Source of the DNA: Allium sativum
Lineage: Eukaryota > Streptophyta > Magnoliopsida > Asparagales > Amaryllidaceae
Length of the DNA stretch: 64,000 bases
Direction: 5' to 3'
NCBI GenBank assembly: GCA_030737875.1
Contig: CM060912.1
Location: 883,647,199-883,711,198, forward strand
In this document: positions 50,258 to 61,471 of the stretch, piece after piece
Numbering within the stretch: position 1 is the first letter of the stretch
How the letters are laid out: each line of letters opens with the position of its first letter
Position numbers and translations under genes: made by a program
The notes under the pieces: model-generated
Database searches by the model: none
The model's input: the letters and a program-made list of their open reading frames with translations, nothing else
What the model was told of the DNA's origin: nothing

Positions 50258-50653
50258 ACTTACAGAAAATAGATCTAGAAAAGAAGGAAAGCGTGGCTAT
50301 GATTCATGCGTCGTTGCTTGAAACTTGTTTGAGCTAGCCTTTGAATTCTTCACTTGAAACTTTGATTTGAATCCCTCCTTAAAAGTCTTTTAGCAGCATC
50401 TCCTTGTCTTGAATCATATTTTATTTTATTTATTTAAGAAAATTTAGAGGAGGGGAAGAAGCCATGAATCTTAGCAGCATAAGAATAGAAGAGAATTGGT
50501 GCAAAGAGAATGAAGACTAGGGCTGTTTATATAGCTGCTCAAGACCTTATCGTACATGCAGCGCTGAGTCAGCATTGAACCTAGTTAAGAAAATAGTCCA
50601 GGTACGTAGATGAATCTAGCCAAACCTTATCATACACGCAGTGCTGAGTCAGC
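50258..50653 (-). promoter_or_regulatory. Element C 5' LTR: bZIP-type sites, TATA box, leader and splice donor
   Basis: GCTGACTCAGC at 50653-50643 and 50573-50563, TATATAAA at 50533-50526, and TTTCT|GTAAGT with intron start 50263. Same spacing as in the 3' copy. Confidence 0.6.
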
Positions 50654-51054
50654 ATTGGGTCCCACAAGCTATTTTGGCGTAAAAGTTTGATTTTCAAACT
50701 TTTGAATTTCTGGAATTTATTTAACTGTTTTATTCACATGAAATATTCTTATATGTATACAATTCCTCTAACGACCATTTTACGCGTATATATATACGCA
50801 CAACTTTCATTTTATTTTCAAAATTCAAATGATGTTGCCATATTTCATTGACTGTAGCCTTATCTTGAATTTTATCTTTCGTATACATACATTTTTGCAT
50901 ATATATATATATATATATATATATTCTCATATGTATATATATATTTTCTTTATTTCCTTATATGTACGTTCTTATCCTTTCAAATTTTGAATTAGTATAC
51001 GTACATATATTTGCATGTTCAGTTGGCCCTCTCTAAAACAAAGATAAAAAATTA

Positions 51055-51128
51055 TGCCACCGCCGGGGTTCGAACCCCCGACCTCTATGCTACAAATCCA
51101 ATGCCTCAATCAACTGAGCTACAGAGGC
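51055..51128 (-). tRNA. tRNA-like sequence, second LTR C copy
   Basis: Counterpart of 27974-28047 with two substitutions, one in the acceptor stem (GGTGGC for GGCGGC) and one in the D loop, turning the A box into TAGCTCAGTTGA; the B box is unchanged. The A-box change would weaken Pol III recognition in this copy. The plus-strand open frame across it is an antisense artefact. Confidence 0.5.
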
Positions 51129-51300
51129 TTTTGTTAATAAGTCTTAGAACAATAATAATTATTGTTCTCTCCTTACTTCTCTTTTTCATGTTAGTTACGA
51201 TACTTAAACTAAACAACTGCATGGATCTTTTTTTTTCTTTTAAAAATTAATTATACTTTAATTTATGAATCTTAATGTCACAGAATTACGGGGTGTTACA

Positions 51301-53783
51301 TATACTCACAGTTTCAAAAATCTCATCTTGAGTGTTACAGGCCAATGTGTACATATGATGTACAATAGGAGAGCTTGGGTCAACTCAACAGGATGTTATG
51401 CTGGAAACAGCCGGTATGCATAATGATGCACTCTCCTGCAAAATTGTTTTGCAATTGTAAGTAAGTATATGCATATGACAATGTGTGAGACTGTATATTA
51501 GTGTAAAAGCATTAATTTACATTTGTATGTGACAATGTATAAATCTATTTTACACGTTTATTTGATCTTACTGGTTGTATGTAAATAGATGCTAGTTAAC
51601 ACTGTGTGTAATGACATGTTGTGGCAATCCTTGAAAGGGTTTTGTCCCAGAACATTTAAATATTCTGGTTATAATACTCAGTCTACTTCATTATAATCTA
51701 AATTTTGTATCTGAGGCATGTTTGAATTACTCTGTGATTTGTTTAGATAATTATAGAATTGTTTCAAATTCAAGTATTAATCAGTACATGAGTTTTATCA
51801 TTATGGATGTTAGTAAAACTGGACCATGTTTATCCAGTCAATCCCATGTGTTATATGCAAAATACAATGTAAGTAAAATACTTATTTGGTAGTTGCAAAA
51901 GGTTGCAATATAGCGAATTGTATGTAAGAATTTATACACTTCATCATTACAACATGATATCTTGCTAAATTTTACTTAAAAGGTATCTTTGCTATGCGTG
52001 ACATTGAATTTAAATATATATATATATCATATATTTTATTTAAATCCAATTTATATTATGAATATAAAATACATATATTATGATATATGAAATTAAATAA
52101 CTTTGATATTGTTCGCCACTACGAGTTAAAATTCCCTTTAAAAGCAAAATTTTGTTATATTTAGTCATGGTGGCGTCTTCCAATAATATACTCATCACTG
52201 TCCAAAATCACTGGATGTAACTAATGCCAAAGCGTTGTGCATCTTTTATTTTGGTTATATGCGATGGAGTAAAATGTGGTGCTCCAACCTATTATTGGGT
52301 CTGACTTAACTTGGCTGCATAATACGATTATGGCCTTAGAGACAAAAGCATGAATTATTCTACATTTTGAGCAAATGAATAATACTGAAAAAAATGTTCA
52401 ACATGCGATCCAAGAGTGATATAGAAAATATAATTGACATAAGATGTCTACCTAAAAGGTTGTGTTTTGAGTTTAGCCAAAGCTGGGTCAAGGCATAACT
52501 AGATATGGATCTTGGAACACCATTATATGTATATAATGATTTACATATATTAACAAAGGGATGTTAATTTGAGTGGGAGCGTATTTTAGTTTAGATTACA
52601 TATTTATGTTAATATAAATTTTGATTGTCAAAATTTTGTGATTAAAAAAATATTACAGAATCAGTTATTATTTTATCTAATTTAGATATTAAATATTAAA
52701 TAACTCGATAATTTAAATTAATCCTTAAGAAGGATATAAATTGAATTAAATCAAAATTCTTGACTAACATTGAAATTTGAGGATTGTCCTCAAACAAATC
52801 AAACGTAATTGTTCTAACAAATATAGAGGATCTAAAACCAAAGTCAAAGTATGACTTCAACTAAATAAGATATAAATGTTATAATAATCTACTTGTACAT
52901 TCCTAGTATTAGATACTAGATATAAATCACATAAATGTATGTTGATTTAAAGAAATTCCTGAATAAGTAGAAATCTGATAAAATGACAAGTGGACTTACG
53001 AATGGAAATGAAACAAAAGTTGCTGGATTATCCATAGAAAGTTGATTCTTGTTGTGTTTACTGGCTTAATAAAATTAACATAATTATTATTATGAAATTC
53101 CGCCAAAAATAAATGTTATAATACATCTTGTTTAGACAAGTTTGAATTTCATTTATAATAAAAGAATAATTGTTATTCATTTTATTTAAATGAAATATCG
53201 TATGGAATTTCACAAATAGTTAATGATCTTTGTAAATCCTTAACTATAATGTACTTGACATTAATAATGAGTGGATTAAATTTAGTGATTTGAATCCGAC
53301 ACACCTTTAGTATTACCGGTTAGCCCAATAAATAAGCATATATCAAAACTCCATAATGATGGAATTTTGAGATCATTTGATTTTGAATTATATGAATAAT
53401 ACAGATCTTGTTTATTAGGTAAAATAATTGGATTACCTTTCACTTGACATAGTGAATGAGTGATAAGTATTGGGTCTCGTACATAATGATGTATATGGAG
53501 CAATGAATACATAAACTAGAGGCAGGACTCATTACTTCATTATATTTACTAATGATATTAGTAGATATAGATATATATATCTTATGAAATACATATCAGA
53601 ATCCTTTGAAAAGTTCAAAGAATTCAAAGTGAAGTTAGAAACAAAATTTAGTGGAAAATAAATATCCTTCGAACAGTTCGAAAGTTAAGCCAATTAATTA
53701 ATGACTGTCAATATGAGTTTGAAATTGTTTCATAACTTACTCCATCTAGAAGACCAAATTGGAATGGTGTGTCTGAATGGAGA
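51301..53783 (+). mobile_element. Element H: non-coding interior, right part
   Basis: Continues the AT-rich interior of H after the insertion of C (TATAC at 51301-51305). I see no gag-pol motif in any frame, only short open frames. The last bases before D (GAATGGAGAT) resemble a polypurine tract, so the 3' LTR of H might have begun here, with D inserted at or near the junction. That lies beyond what the window can show. Confidence 0.45.
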
Positions 53784-54675
53784 TGTAACAACCTGGAAAA
53801 TCTGGGCCAGTTTAAAATTTTTATTTTGGCAATTTTAGCGAATTTTGAATATTTAAAATGAATTATTTTAAATAATATCGACGAGAAATTTATTTTGAAT
53901 AGAATTCGAACGTATATATTATACGCATCGTCGTTAGAATATAAATATTTATATATAATTATAAATAGAATTGAAAATGGCGCGGTAGTTCGATAATTCG
54001 ATTTCAAACTTCGATTGAATGTACCGGGTGCAAAACAATCCGGATTTTAGTGAAACCAAAAATGATAGGATCTATTTGATAATATCTTTCCAACGAATCC
54101 GAAAAATCAAAAGTTCGTAGCGGGAATCAAAAGATATGTCCAGTTGAAAATTCTGAATAGTCGCTATGGAATTCAGGCCCTTAAAAATGGACATTTTGCA
54201 AACGACCTCGGATTTCGACGAAACCACTTTTGTTGGGTCCGTGGTGTAAAGTTATTGAAAGATTCCAAATTTCATAATTTTTCGAATCAATATGTGAGCG
54301 TGGCAAAGGAAAACGCGTTTGACCGGTTTCAGTTGATTTTAATCGACTGGAAATTGGCCATTTTTCCAACGGTCTCAGAATTCGACGAAACTAGTTTTGT
54401 TAGGACCGTATGGTCAATACGAAGCTAGAAAATATTTTTATGGAATTTATAGAGTTGTTATGTGACCCCGGTAATTTGAAATGTATGTTTGAAAATTCAA
54501 TATAGTAATTTAAATGTAAATTCAAAGGAAACTGATTGAAACGATCGAATTGGCCTGAAATACATATTCCATTGTGTTCGGGATGGGGGTAATTAGCTAG
54601 GGACGACAGTCGTTGGGATTCGATTGGAGTTCGTGGTGTAAATCAATTAATTGATGAATTAAAATAATATTAAAT

Positions 54676-55087
54676 TATAAAATAAAATAAATATCTCCTC
54701 CCTCCCTCCTATATGTTGGTCAACGCCCCCTTACCCGTATCATTTCAAACCCGAACGGAAAAAAAAAAAGAGAGCTCGAACCCGATCCAGTCGCCCCACC
54801 CTCGTCTTCCGCCGTCGCATCCACCCTCCTCCCCCCTCCGATCGAGCGCTCCGCCGCCCCCCAAGCAGCAGCTCCGGCCACCACCCCTCCTCTCTCACTT
54901 TCTCTCCCTTTCTGTTTTGGCCGAAGTCCCCAAACCCCTCCACGAAGTCGAGACCGCCTGCCACCTCCGGCGCCAGTCCTCCGACGCCCCTCCGACCTGC
55001 AAACCTCGACGAAGCCGACCCCCCCTCCTCCGATCTGCAAACCTCGACGAAGCCCCCCGACCACTCGACAGCCCCCCCTATGTAAGT
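54676..55087 (+). promoter_or_regulatory. Element D 5' LTR: TATA box, GC-rich leader and splice donor
   Basis: TATAAAATA (54676-54684) is followed by TCTCCTCCCTCCCTCC, a strongly GC-rich leader, and CCCTAT|GTAAGT (donor 55082-55087), after which sequence becomes abruptly AT-rich. A P/R/S-rich open frame of 135 codons (ATG 54713) spans leader and donor; its last ~12 codons lie past the donor. It is low-complexity, so I treat it as leader, not as a gene. Confidence 0.5.
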
Positions 55088-56709
55088 TTTATTTATTTGA
55101 TTTTTATTTTATATAAATAGAAATTAAATCTGAATTTATTTTATATAAATAGAAAATAAAAAAACTGATTTTTTTTTATAATGTTAAAAACTGATTTTTT
55201 TTATAATGTTAAAAACTGATTTTTTTATAAGGTTAAAAACTGATTTTTCATAATTTCAAAAACTGAATTTGGAAAAAAGAAAAAAAACTGATTTTAAGAA
55301 AGATTTTAAAAGATTTGAATTTTGAAAAGTAAAAGATTTAAACTTTAAAAAGTAAAAGAAAAGATTGGATCTTTGAAATGGAAAAGACGGAATTTTTTAT
55401 TAAGATGAAAGATAAGGATTTTTATCTATATAAAAGGTCGGATTTTTCTCTATATGAAGTTGAAATAAAAATTCGATTTTTAAATAAGTGATAGCACCAT
55501 AAAAATTCGATTTTTATATATTGAACTTTGAACTAAAAATTTGATTTTTATATATTGACCTTCGAACTAAAAATATGATTTTTAAATATTGAATAGCGAA
55601 GTAAAAATTCGATTTTTATGTATGTAGTGGCTACGGGCGACGAAGCTGACGAAAATGCGAAAACAACGAAGATTTCTATCAATGAAGTGCCGTGGAGCTA
55701 GGATAGCTATATGTGAGAACTTCTCACTCAAATCCTATTTTTCTAGTTATATATATATATATATACTAGGATGCAGACGGTGCTTATTAGAAGCACCCGA
55801 CACCCGTCCACAAACCATGGACTTGTTTGTTTGGTTGTGTAGTTGGTTAGATTATTTGATTTGGATTTGATTGATTGGTTGAATTGGAATTTGATTAAAA
55901 TTGATATGTGAATGGCGTGGGCCTTCACTAGACCGGGGATAAGGCTAGGCCTCGTCCCGTTTCTAGTATCGTGCCGTTATGCCGCCGAAATTTTCTAAAA
56001 TATGTTAGAAAAATAAAAATATCATTTTATTGTGTAAATGAATTGAATAGAAATTCATAGGTTGAAATAAAATGTTTTATCGTTAAAAATATAATTTTTA
56101 ACGTGAATGTGAATAAATAAATATTCATTTACAAACCAGACGGTTTGTTTATGTACACCTATTTGAAGGACATTGATTGGGACGATAAATTTTACACATC
56201 GCCCAACTGCACGAATAAAATATTTGTTTGATTGTTTGAAACCCCACACGGGTGTTGGGATGAAACTTGAAGTTCACTCATCCTGATTGATTAAATGTGT
56301 CGATCGATTGATTGACAGGCTGCTATAAGCGTTGAATATCTATATTTGATGCTTATACAGTGTAGTGCACTTTGGTTGATGGTTGATTATTTTTCAATGC
56401 TATGATATACATGTGTTGTATGAAAATCCATATAATTAACTTTATATGGTAATTGATTGGGCCTTATTCCAATTTGAAAAATAAAGAATAATATAAAATA
56501 AAAGTTCATGTGTTGACAGTACTCATCCATTGAGATTGGTAATGTGTTGAACGAAATATTTTGATAATAACAACTATTTTGAAAAAGAAATATTTGAAAT
56601 AGAATATTTGAAAATAGAAATTTATGAAGCCGTGTTGATTAGTTTGACGCCATTTTGACGTGAACGATATTTATATCGATTTTATTCATTTAGAAATTGA
56701 GTTGAAAAC

Positions 56710-57195
56710 GAATTCAAATTGAATTGAAAATGAATTGAAAACGATTTCGAAATGAATTGAATTGAAAACGATTTTGAAATGAATTGAATTGAAACGATTT
56801 CGAAATGAATTGAATTGAAACGATTTCGAAATGAATTGAATTGAAACGATTTCGAAATGAATTGAATTGAAAACGATTTCGAAATGAATTGAATTGAAAC
56901 GATTTCGAAACGAATTGAATTGAAAACGATTTCGAAATGAATTGAATTGAAAACGATTTCGAAATGAATTGAATTGAAAACGATTTCGAAATAAATTGAA
57001 TTGAAAACGATTTCGAAATGAATTGAATTGAAACGATTTCGAAATGAATTGAATTGAAAACGATTTCGAAATGAATTGAATTGAAAACGATTTCGAAATG
57101 AATTGAAAACGATTTCGAAATGAAATGAATTGAAAACGATTTCGAAATGAATTGAATTGAAAACGATTTCGAAATGAATTGAATTGAAATGAATT
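56710..57195 (+). repeat. Tandem array of about 17 units of 25-27 bp in LTR D
   Basis: The unit is AAACGATTTCGAAATGAATTGAATTG with small length changes. The antisense strand stays open for 170 codons as a repeating NRFQFNSFR-type peptide, which is a by-product of the repeat. It occupies the same part of the LTR as the 128 bp array of B and the 215 bp array of E. Confidence 0.95.
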
Positions 57196-58050
57196 CAAAT
57201 TGAATTGAAATTTGAATTGTATAGAAATGAATTTTGAAACGAATTTATAAAGAAGAATTCAATTTTAATTTGAATTGAAAAGGAAGTTGAAATTGCTTTT
57301 GAAACGAATTTAAAACTATTTATATAATTCGTTTTAAATAGAAATCGACGAAGTATATATTATATATATTATATAATGGCCTGAATAGAACGCGCCGCGC
57401 CGCGGCAGTTCGTGAATTTCGACCATTTATTTCAAACGGACATTACGGGAGATCCGACCGTCGGATTCTCCTAAAACCGGAACCGTTGGGTTCGTATCGA
57501 AAAGAGCTTTCTAATGAAGGTTAGAAATTTGAAATCTAATGGTTGGATTTGGAGATACGTCCAAATCAAATTCGAAAAAGGTCGTTGTAAGTGCAGTTCG
57601 ATGACCGTTGATGGAAATCGACTGTACAGGCCTTGATAAAATTATTAAAAATAGTAATAATTTGTGTAAAATCATAAGAAATGATTTAGAAAGAATTGGG
57701 ATGAAAAACTCCATATTTGAAAGGATAAAAATAGATTTTTATCGAAATGAACTAGTTTTGAACTAGAATTATAATTCTATTTATTTTTAAATAAATAAAT
57801 TGAATTTGAAAAGGGTTTTGAAAATAACCAAAATTTCCAATGATTGCATTGGAGTGGATTTGAATCGAAATTGTCTTCGGAATATTTCGATGTTGGAATT
57901 CGTGATTATACAAGTGTTGTTATGGAAATTTGAAAGATATATATTTATATCGCTATTTCCAATACGACATTTGTTAGTCGTAGAATTCGATATTGAATAT
58001 AAGCCGATATATTTTCTATTCAGAGCCTTGTATTGAATATCGAATGTGAT

Positions 58051-58303
58051 TTGGGTTTGTCGTGAATGGTGTCTTCACTAACACTGTTCTTGAACCCAGT
58101 TGAGAAATGATTAAATCTTTTTATTTAGATTTAATGAAGTGTACCAATTAAATAATATTTAATTGGAATTGAATTGATATTGATTTTTGGGTTTATCGTG
58201 AACAGTGTTTTAAATAACACTTGTTCTTTAACCCGATAATTAATGAAATTGACTTTGGGTTTATCGTGAACCGTGTTTTAAATGACACTGATTCTTTAAC
58301 CCA
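58051..58303 (+). other. Three related imperfect hairpins in LTR D
   Basis: Hairpins at 58051-58098, 58189-58234 and 58257-58303. Each opens with GGGTTTATCGTGAA (first: GGGTTTGTCGTGAA) and closes with AACCC, with an inner GTGTT/AACAC or GTGTC-type pairing. They are separated by AT-rich spacers. A similar hairpin is in E at 11587-11632. Confidence 0.55.
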
Positions 58304-59044
58304 GTCGAAGATTAAAACTAAGTGGAGTTTTAATGAATCTTTAATTAGATTGAAATGATCGAAAATGGAGTATCACCAGTTTTGCTCCAGGCGATAGTTA
58401 AATCTTTAATTAGATTTGAACGTGAAATGGTAATTGAATTTACCGATAACACTGTGGTGTTAGATATGAAGTATTACCAGTTTTACTTCATGGGATGAAT
58501 AGGTTGGGATTGGGAAATTAAAACAAATGATTACTTCGGTAAGGTTCGCTAATCCCGACTAGTTTGAATTGATATTCAAAAATGGATTAAAGAATAAATT
58601 CAAGGAATTTATCTTTGATAAAATTAATGGGAATCTTTCCCTATGAATGTGAAATTTAGAAACTAACTGTCGGTTAGCCAAGCAGAATGGTTTTTTGGAT
58701 ATTGATCTGATGTTGGTTTCGGCCTTCGGGGTTAATATTTGGGAAATTATTCTCTTGATTAATTTACGGTTAGTGACTAATGAATTGGAATGAGGCGTAT
58801 GTTGTGTTTGTGTAACACTTATTTAAAATATACGCGAGTTATTCGGAAAGACCGGGTTTATCCCATTCTGAATAACTGATACGACGATAAGTCGAAGATG
58901 AAGACGATGGTCGAAGGCCGGAAGTCTTCACGTCGTTTGGGTGATAACTGATGATCTTGATTGGGCTGTACACCCAAGAAGATGGAAACAGTTGGTGATC
59001 GTCCAAACGTACTTGGAGATCGATGGATATGCGGGGTACTAGGT

Positions 59045-59175
59045 GCCTCCGGTTTCGTTCAGACCCAGAACGGACTTGTAAATGGACTGTGTGTCTGACA
59101 TTGGATTTTAGTCCGTGTGATTGATCTCTATTAAATATATATCTGTTTGGCGGCGGAGAATTTATTCTCTTGCTT
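59045..59175 (+). promoter_or_regulatory. Element D: conserved block with second TATA box
   Basis: GTTTCGTTCAGACCCAGAACG (59053-59073), TTAAATATATAT (59131-59142), then GGCGGCGGAGAATTTATTCT, whose GAGAATTTATTCTC is a near palindrome. Shared with B and E. It lies 1.35 kb before the LTR end, a more usual promoter position than the first TATA box. Confidence 0.5.
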
Positions 59176-60180
59176 AACGCCCTTCTCTGAGACGTACGAG
59201 CTCAGGGGTTATATATTGATGGATATCAAACGCATGGAGTGAATTGCCTGTGTGGCATGCCTAAGTGGCTATTGATCGAGGCTTCTGTTGAAAAGCAAAG
59301 TCTTGTGGTGATGATCAAAGCACGGCCTTTGTGGCGTAGCTTTGTGTAACGTTTACCTCGCGTGTTTCACACCCAGTATGAACCAAAAACGGGAGGGGAC
59401 GTCAGGGAGGGCATGCGTTTCTTCCTAGCTAGAAGTGGCGTCAGTGGTTTTACACGCCCTGACGAGTTTGACTTATGTGGTTGTTGCTGTTGCGAGGCGC
59501 CTCGGATTGATCGGTCGTTCTCGAACCGATGGAGTCATTTAGTTGGCTCGTTTACGCCCCATAGGGCGGAGAAACGCATGTTCAGGCATTTTAATCCACT
59601 CCGTGTGGACCGGCCCTGAGGATCCAAGGGTCACTCGAGCTCTGATCCTGAGACTCGGGCTAGGCAGTCTCGAATCGGTTGAGGACTACCTTTTGCCTCG
59701 GTTCATAAACGGAAATCCAATTTCCAAATACGTGATCTTGCGGTTTTAGTTGTAATCCTATATATGGCGACATAGTGGGATGGGGCGCTCATGCCGCCTA
59801 TGATTGATACTTATGATTTGAAGTTGTTTTATATACTATGCACTTATAATAGTATCAAATGATTTGGTTTAAATGTATCAAGCATTCTTTGGCTGTTATA
59901 AGGGAAAACCCTATCCCCCGGCTTGCGTTGCATTGTGTGATAGGACCTGGGTCTTATAACAGCTTCATTTTTCTTTATTTAGCATTGCGCTGTTTGTTTT
60001 ATGCACTGGTATTCTTGGGAGGAAACCCGTTCCGTATTATACGGCGTGGTCCCTTGATTTACCTAATGATTTAAAATAAAGAATAATAGCTGTTTTAGTT
60101 CTCACACCAGTCACATGACTGACCTGGAGTTTATTGTTTTAACCTAAACTCTGGGTGCCCCTATTTTCCGCACGGGCAGC

Positions 60181-60200
60181 TAGTAGTTTTGGTTTTGCAG
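60181..60200 (+). other. Element D: candidate 3' splice site in LTR
   Basis: TAGTAGTTTTGGTTTTGCAG: a T-rich tract ending in GCAG at 60200, just after the GGGTGCCCC motif. In E (GTTCAGGATTTTACAG, ending 13023) and B (minus strand, CCTTGTATTCAG, ending 30610 and 41141) a T-rich AG site is found at the aligned place. Confidence 0.4.
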
Positions 60201-60487
60201 ATTTATATTCACAGGATCCTGGTTTACAGCTGGAACGATATCCGGAAAGCTTTGTATCCGTATATCTCTTCTAGTTGTGTATTGTATTATTTTCCGCTGC
60301 TATGTATTTAAATGTAATTTAAATCTCTGATATTTCTGTGTAATATTCATTTATACTCTGTATATTCTTGTAATCTGATGCATTGTTGTAATATACAATG
60401 AAACGTTCTTCTATATGTGTTCTGTTGTGGTTTGTTCTCGAACTATCCGTCGCTTTCCTCTACGGGGAAGTTACGGGTTTTCACAGT

Positions 60488-60499
60488 TGGTATCAGAGC
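60488..60499 (+). other. Element D: primer binding site for initiator tRNA-Met
   Basis: TGGTATCAGAGC, two bases after the LTR end, followed by TTTGGTT as in B. Confidence 0.92.
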
Positions 60500-61471
60500 T
60501 TTGGTTTACAAAGCAGAGAACAAGTCACATTAGAACCATACGAAAGAATTCATCAAATATTGGATTAACAATATCCAATGAGAGTGACTCGTTAGAGATG
60601 GAATCAGTAGTATCCTAGAACGAGTGTGAAGAGTATATTTTTAAAGTGAAAACAAATTTTGTTTTGAAAATTTAAATCAATTATTCGTATTTGATTAGTT
60701 ATTTATATTGATTTTGGACAATTCAGTATATAAAGAATTTGCATATACGCCTTGCAAACGTATATTCAAAGTTTTAATATATTGGGTAGATATAGAATCA
60801 CATTCTAGTTGCCCGGGGATGATTCTGATAATGCTGCAGCGTTACCAGTATTTATTTTCGAGTGACGAAGATGTGATATCTATATATTTCCATTAGGCTG
60901 GTGTGAGAACCAAAATTAGATAGGGCTTATTGTTGTGATTTGGCATCAAAAATCTGATTTTTGACTATATATCAAAATTATGAATTTGAAATGATAATTC
61001 ACTAATTGATTGATGTTTGTGTTGTTTGTTTATTTGTTTGCTAATTTTTAGCCATTTAGCCTAATTGAATCACATATTGAATTATATTGAAAATGGGTTG
61101 CATTTGCTTGCATATACATATATATCATTGAACAGGTCATAGCAAGGAGGCTAGAGCCGAGAATAAAATTTGTTTGCCCGACAAATAGGTACATGTTTAC
61201 TACATAATTTACTGTTTTGTTTGGGTGATGATGATTTTGTGAGCCTATTGGCTAGCCGCTTGGCTTTTTCTTTTTCTTTTTGAGATCTGAAGGACCGGGG
61301 AAGCTATTTGAAATTCCCCGATGCTCCCATTGCAGGGGAGGTTATGGCGAAATTTTTCAGAAATTTAGGGAGTTAGCCAAATTTTTGAAAATTTGAAAAT
61401 TCTCAGAAACTGAAAGGTTAGAGAATGGAAGCCAAATTGAAAGTAGAGTTGGTTAATCAAACCACTTTCGA

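Larger units (their letters stand above)
23111..51300 (-). mobile_element. Element C: gag-pol-less retrotransposon (LARD-like) containing insertion B
   Basis: On the minus strand: 5' LTR from 51300 to 46617, resuming at 30302 down to 29872; primer site; 1.65 kb interior; polypurine tract; 3' LTR 28219-23111. Without B (30303-46616) the element is about 11.9 kb, of which 10.2 kb is LTR. Both LTR ends carry TGTAACACCCC inverted against each other (TGTAACACCCC...GGGGTGTTACA). The LTRs are near identical by eye and the TATAC duplication is intact, so insertion was recent. With no coding capacity it must have moved using enzymes of a related autonomous element. Confidence 0.9.
46617..51300 (-). 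repeat. Element C: 5' LTR, main part before insertion B
   Basis: It matches 23537-28219 with few changes. It begins at the B target duplication (AACTT, 46617-46621) and ends at GGGGTGTTACA (51300) next to TATAC. Together with 29872-30302 it gives an LTR of 5110 bp, within one base of its partner. Confidence 0.92.
53784..60485 (+). repeat. Element D: 5' LTR, about 6.7 kb
   Basis: It begins TGTAACAACCTGG and ends GGGTTTTCACA two bases before the primer site. In order: diverged ~180 bp duplications (54170-54420), TATA/leader/donor module, A/T-rich zone with AAAACTGATTTTT units, TA run (about 55746-55765), 27 bp array, a GGCAGTTCGTGAATTTC block, three hairpins, the conserved block with a second TATA box, and a candidate acceptor. 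No gene is recognised. Confidence 0.9.

Noticed and set aside
51011..51250. 79-codon open frame containing AGVRTPDLYATNP
   Set aside because: This peptide is the antisense reading of the tRNA-like sequence, a common source of false protein predictions in plants.
54713..55120. 135-codon P/R-rich open frame, repeated at 62444-62851
   Set aside because: Low-complexity frame in the GC-rich LTR leader that crosses a strong splice donor; the equivalent frame in B has no ATG and a different sequence. Kept as leader, not annotated as a gene.
56710..57195. Regular short repeats that might suggest a CRISPR array
   Set aside because: Units are directly adjacent with no unique spacers, and the genome is a plant nuclear one.
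56686..57198. 170-codon open frame with repeated NRFQFNSFR-like peptide
   Set aside because: It is the antisense translation of the 25-27 bp tandem array; most units are near a multiple of three and lack stops. No start context or homologue is evident.
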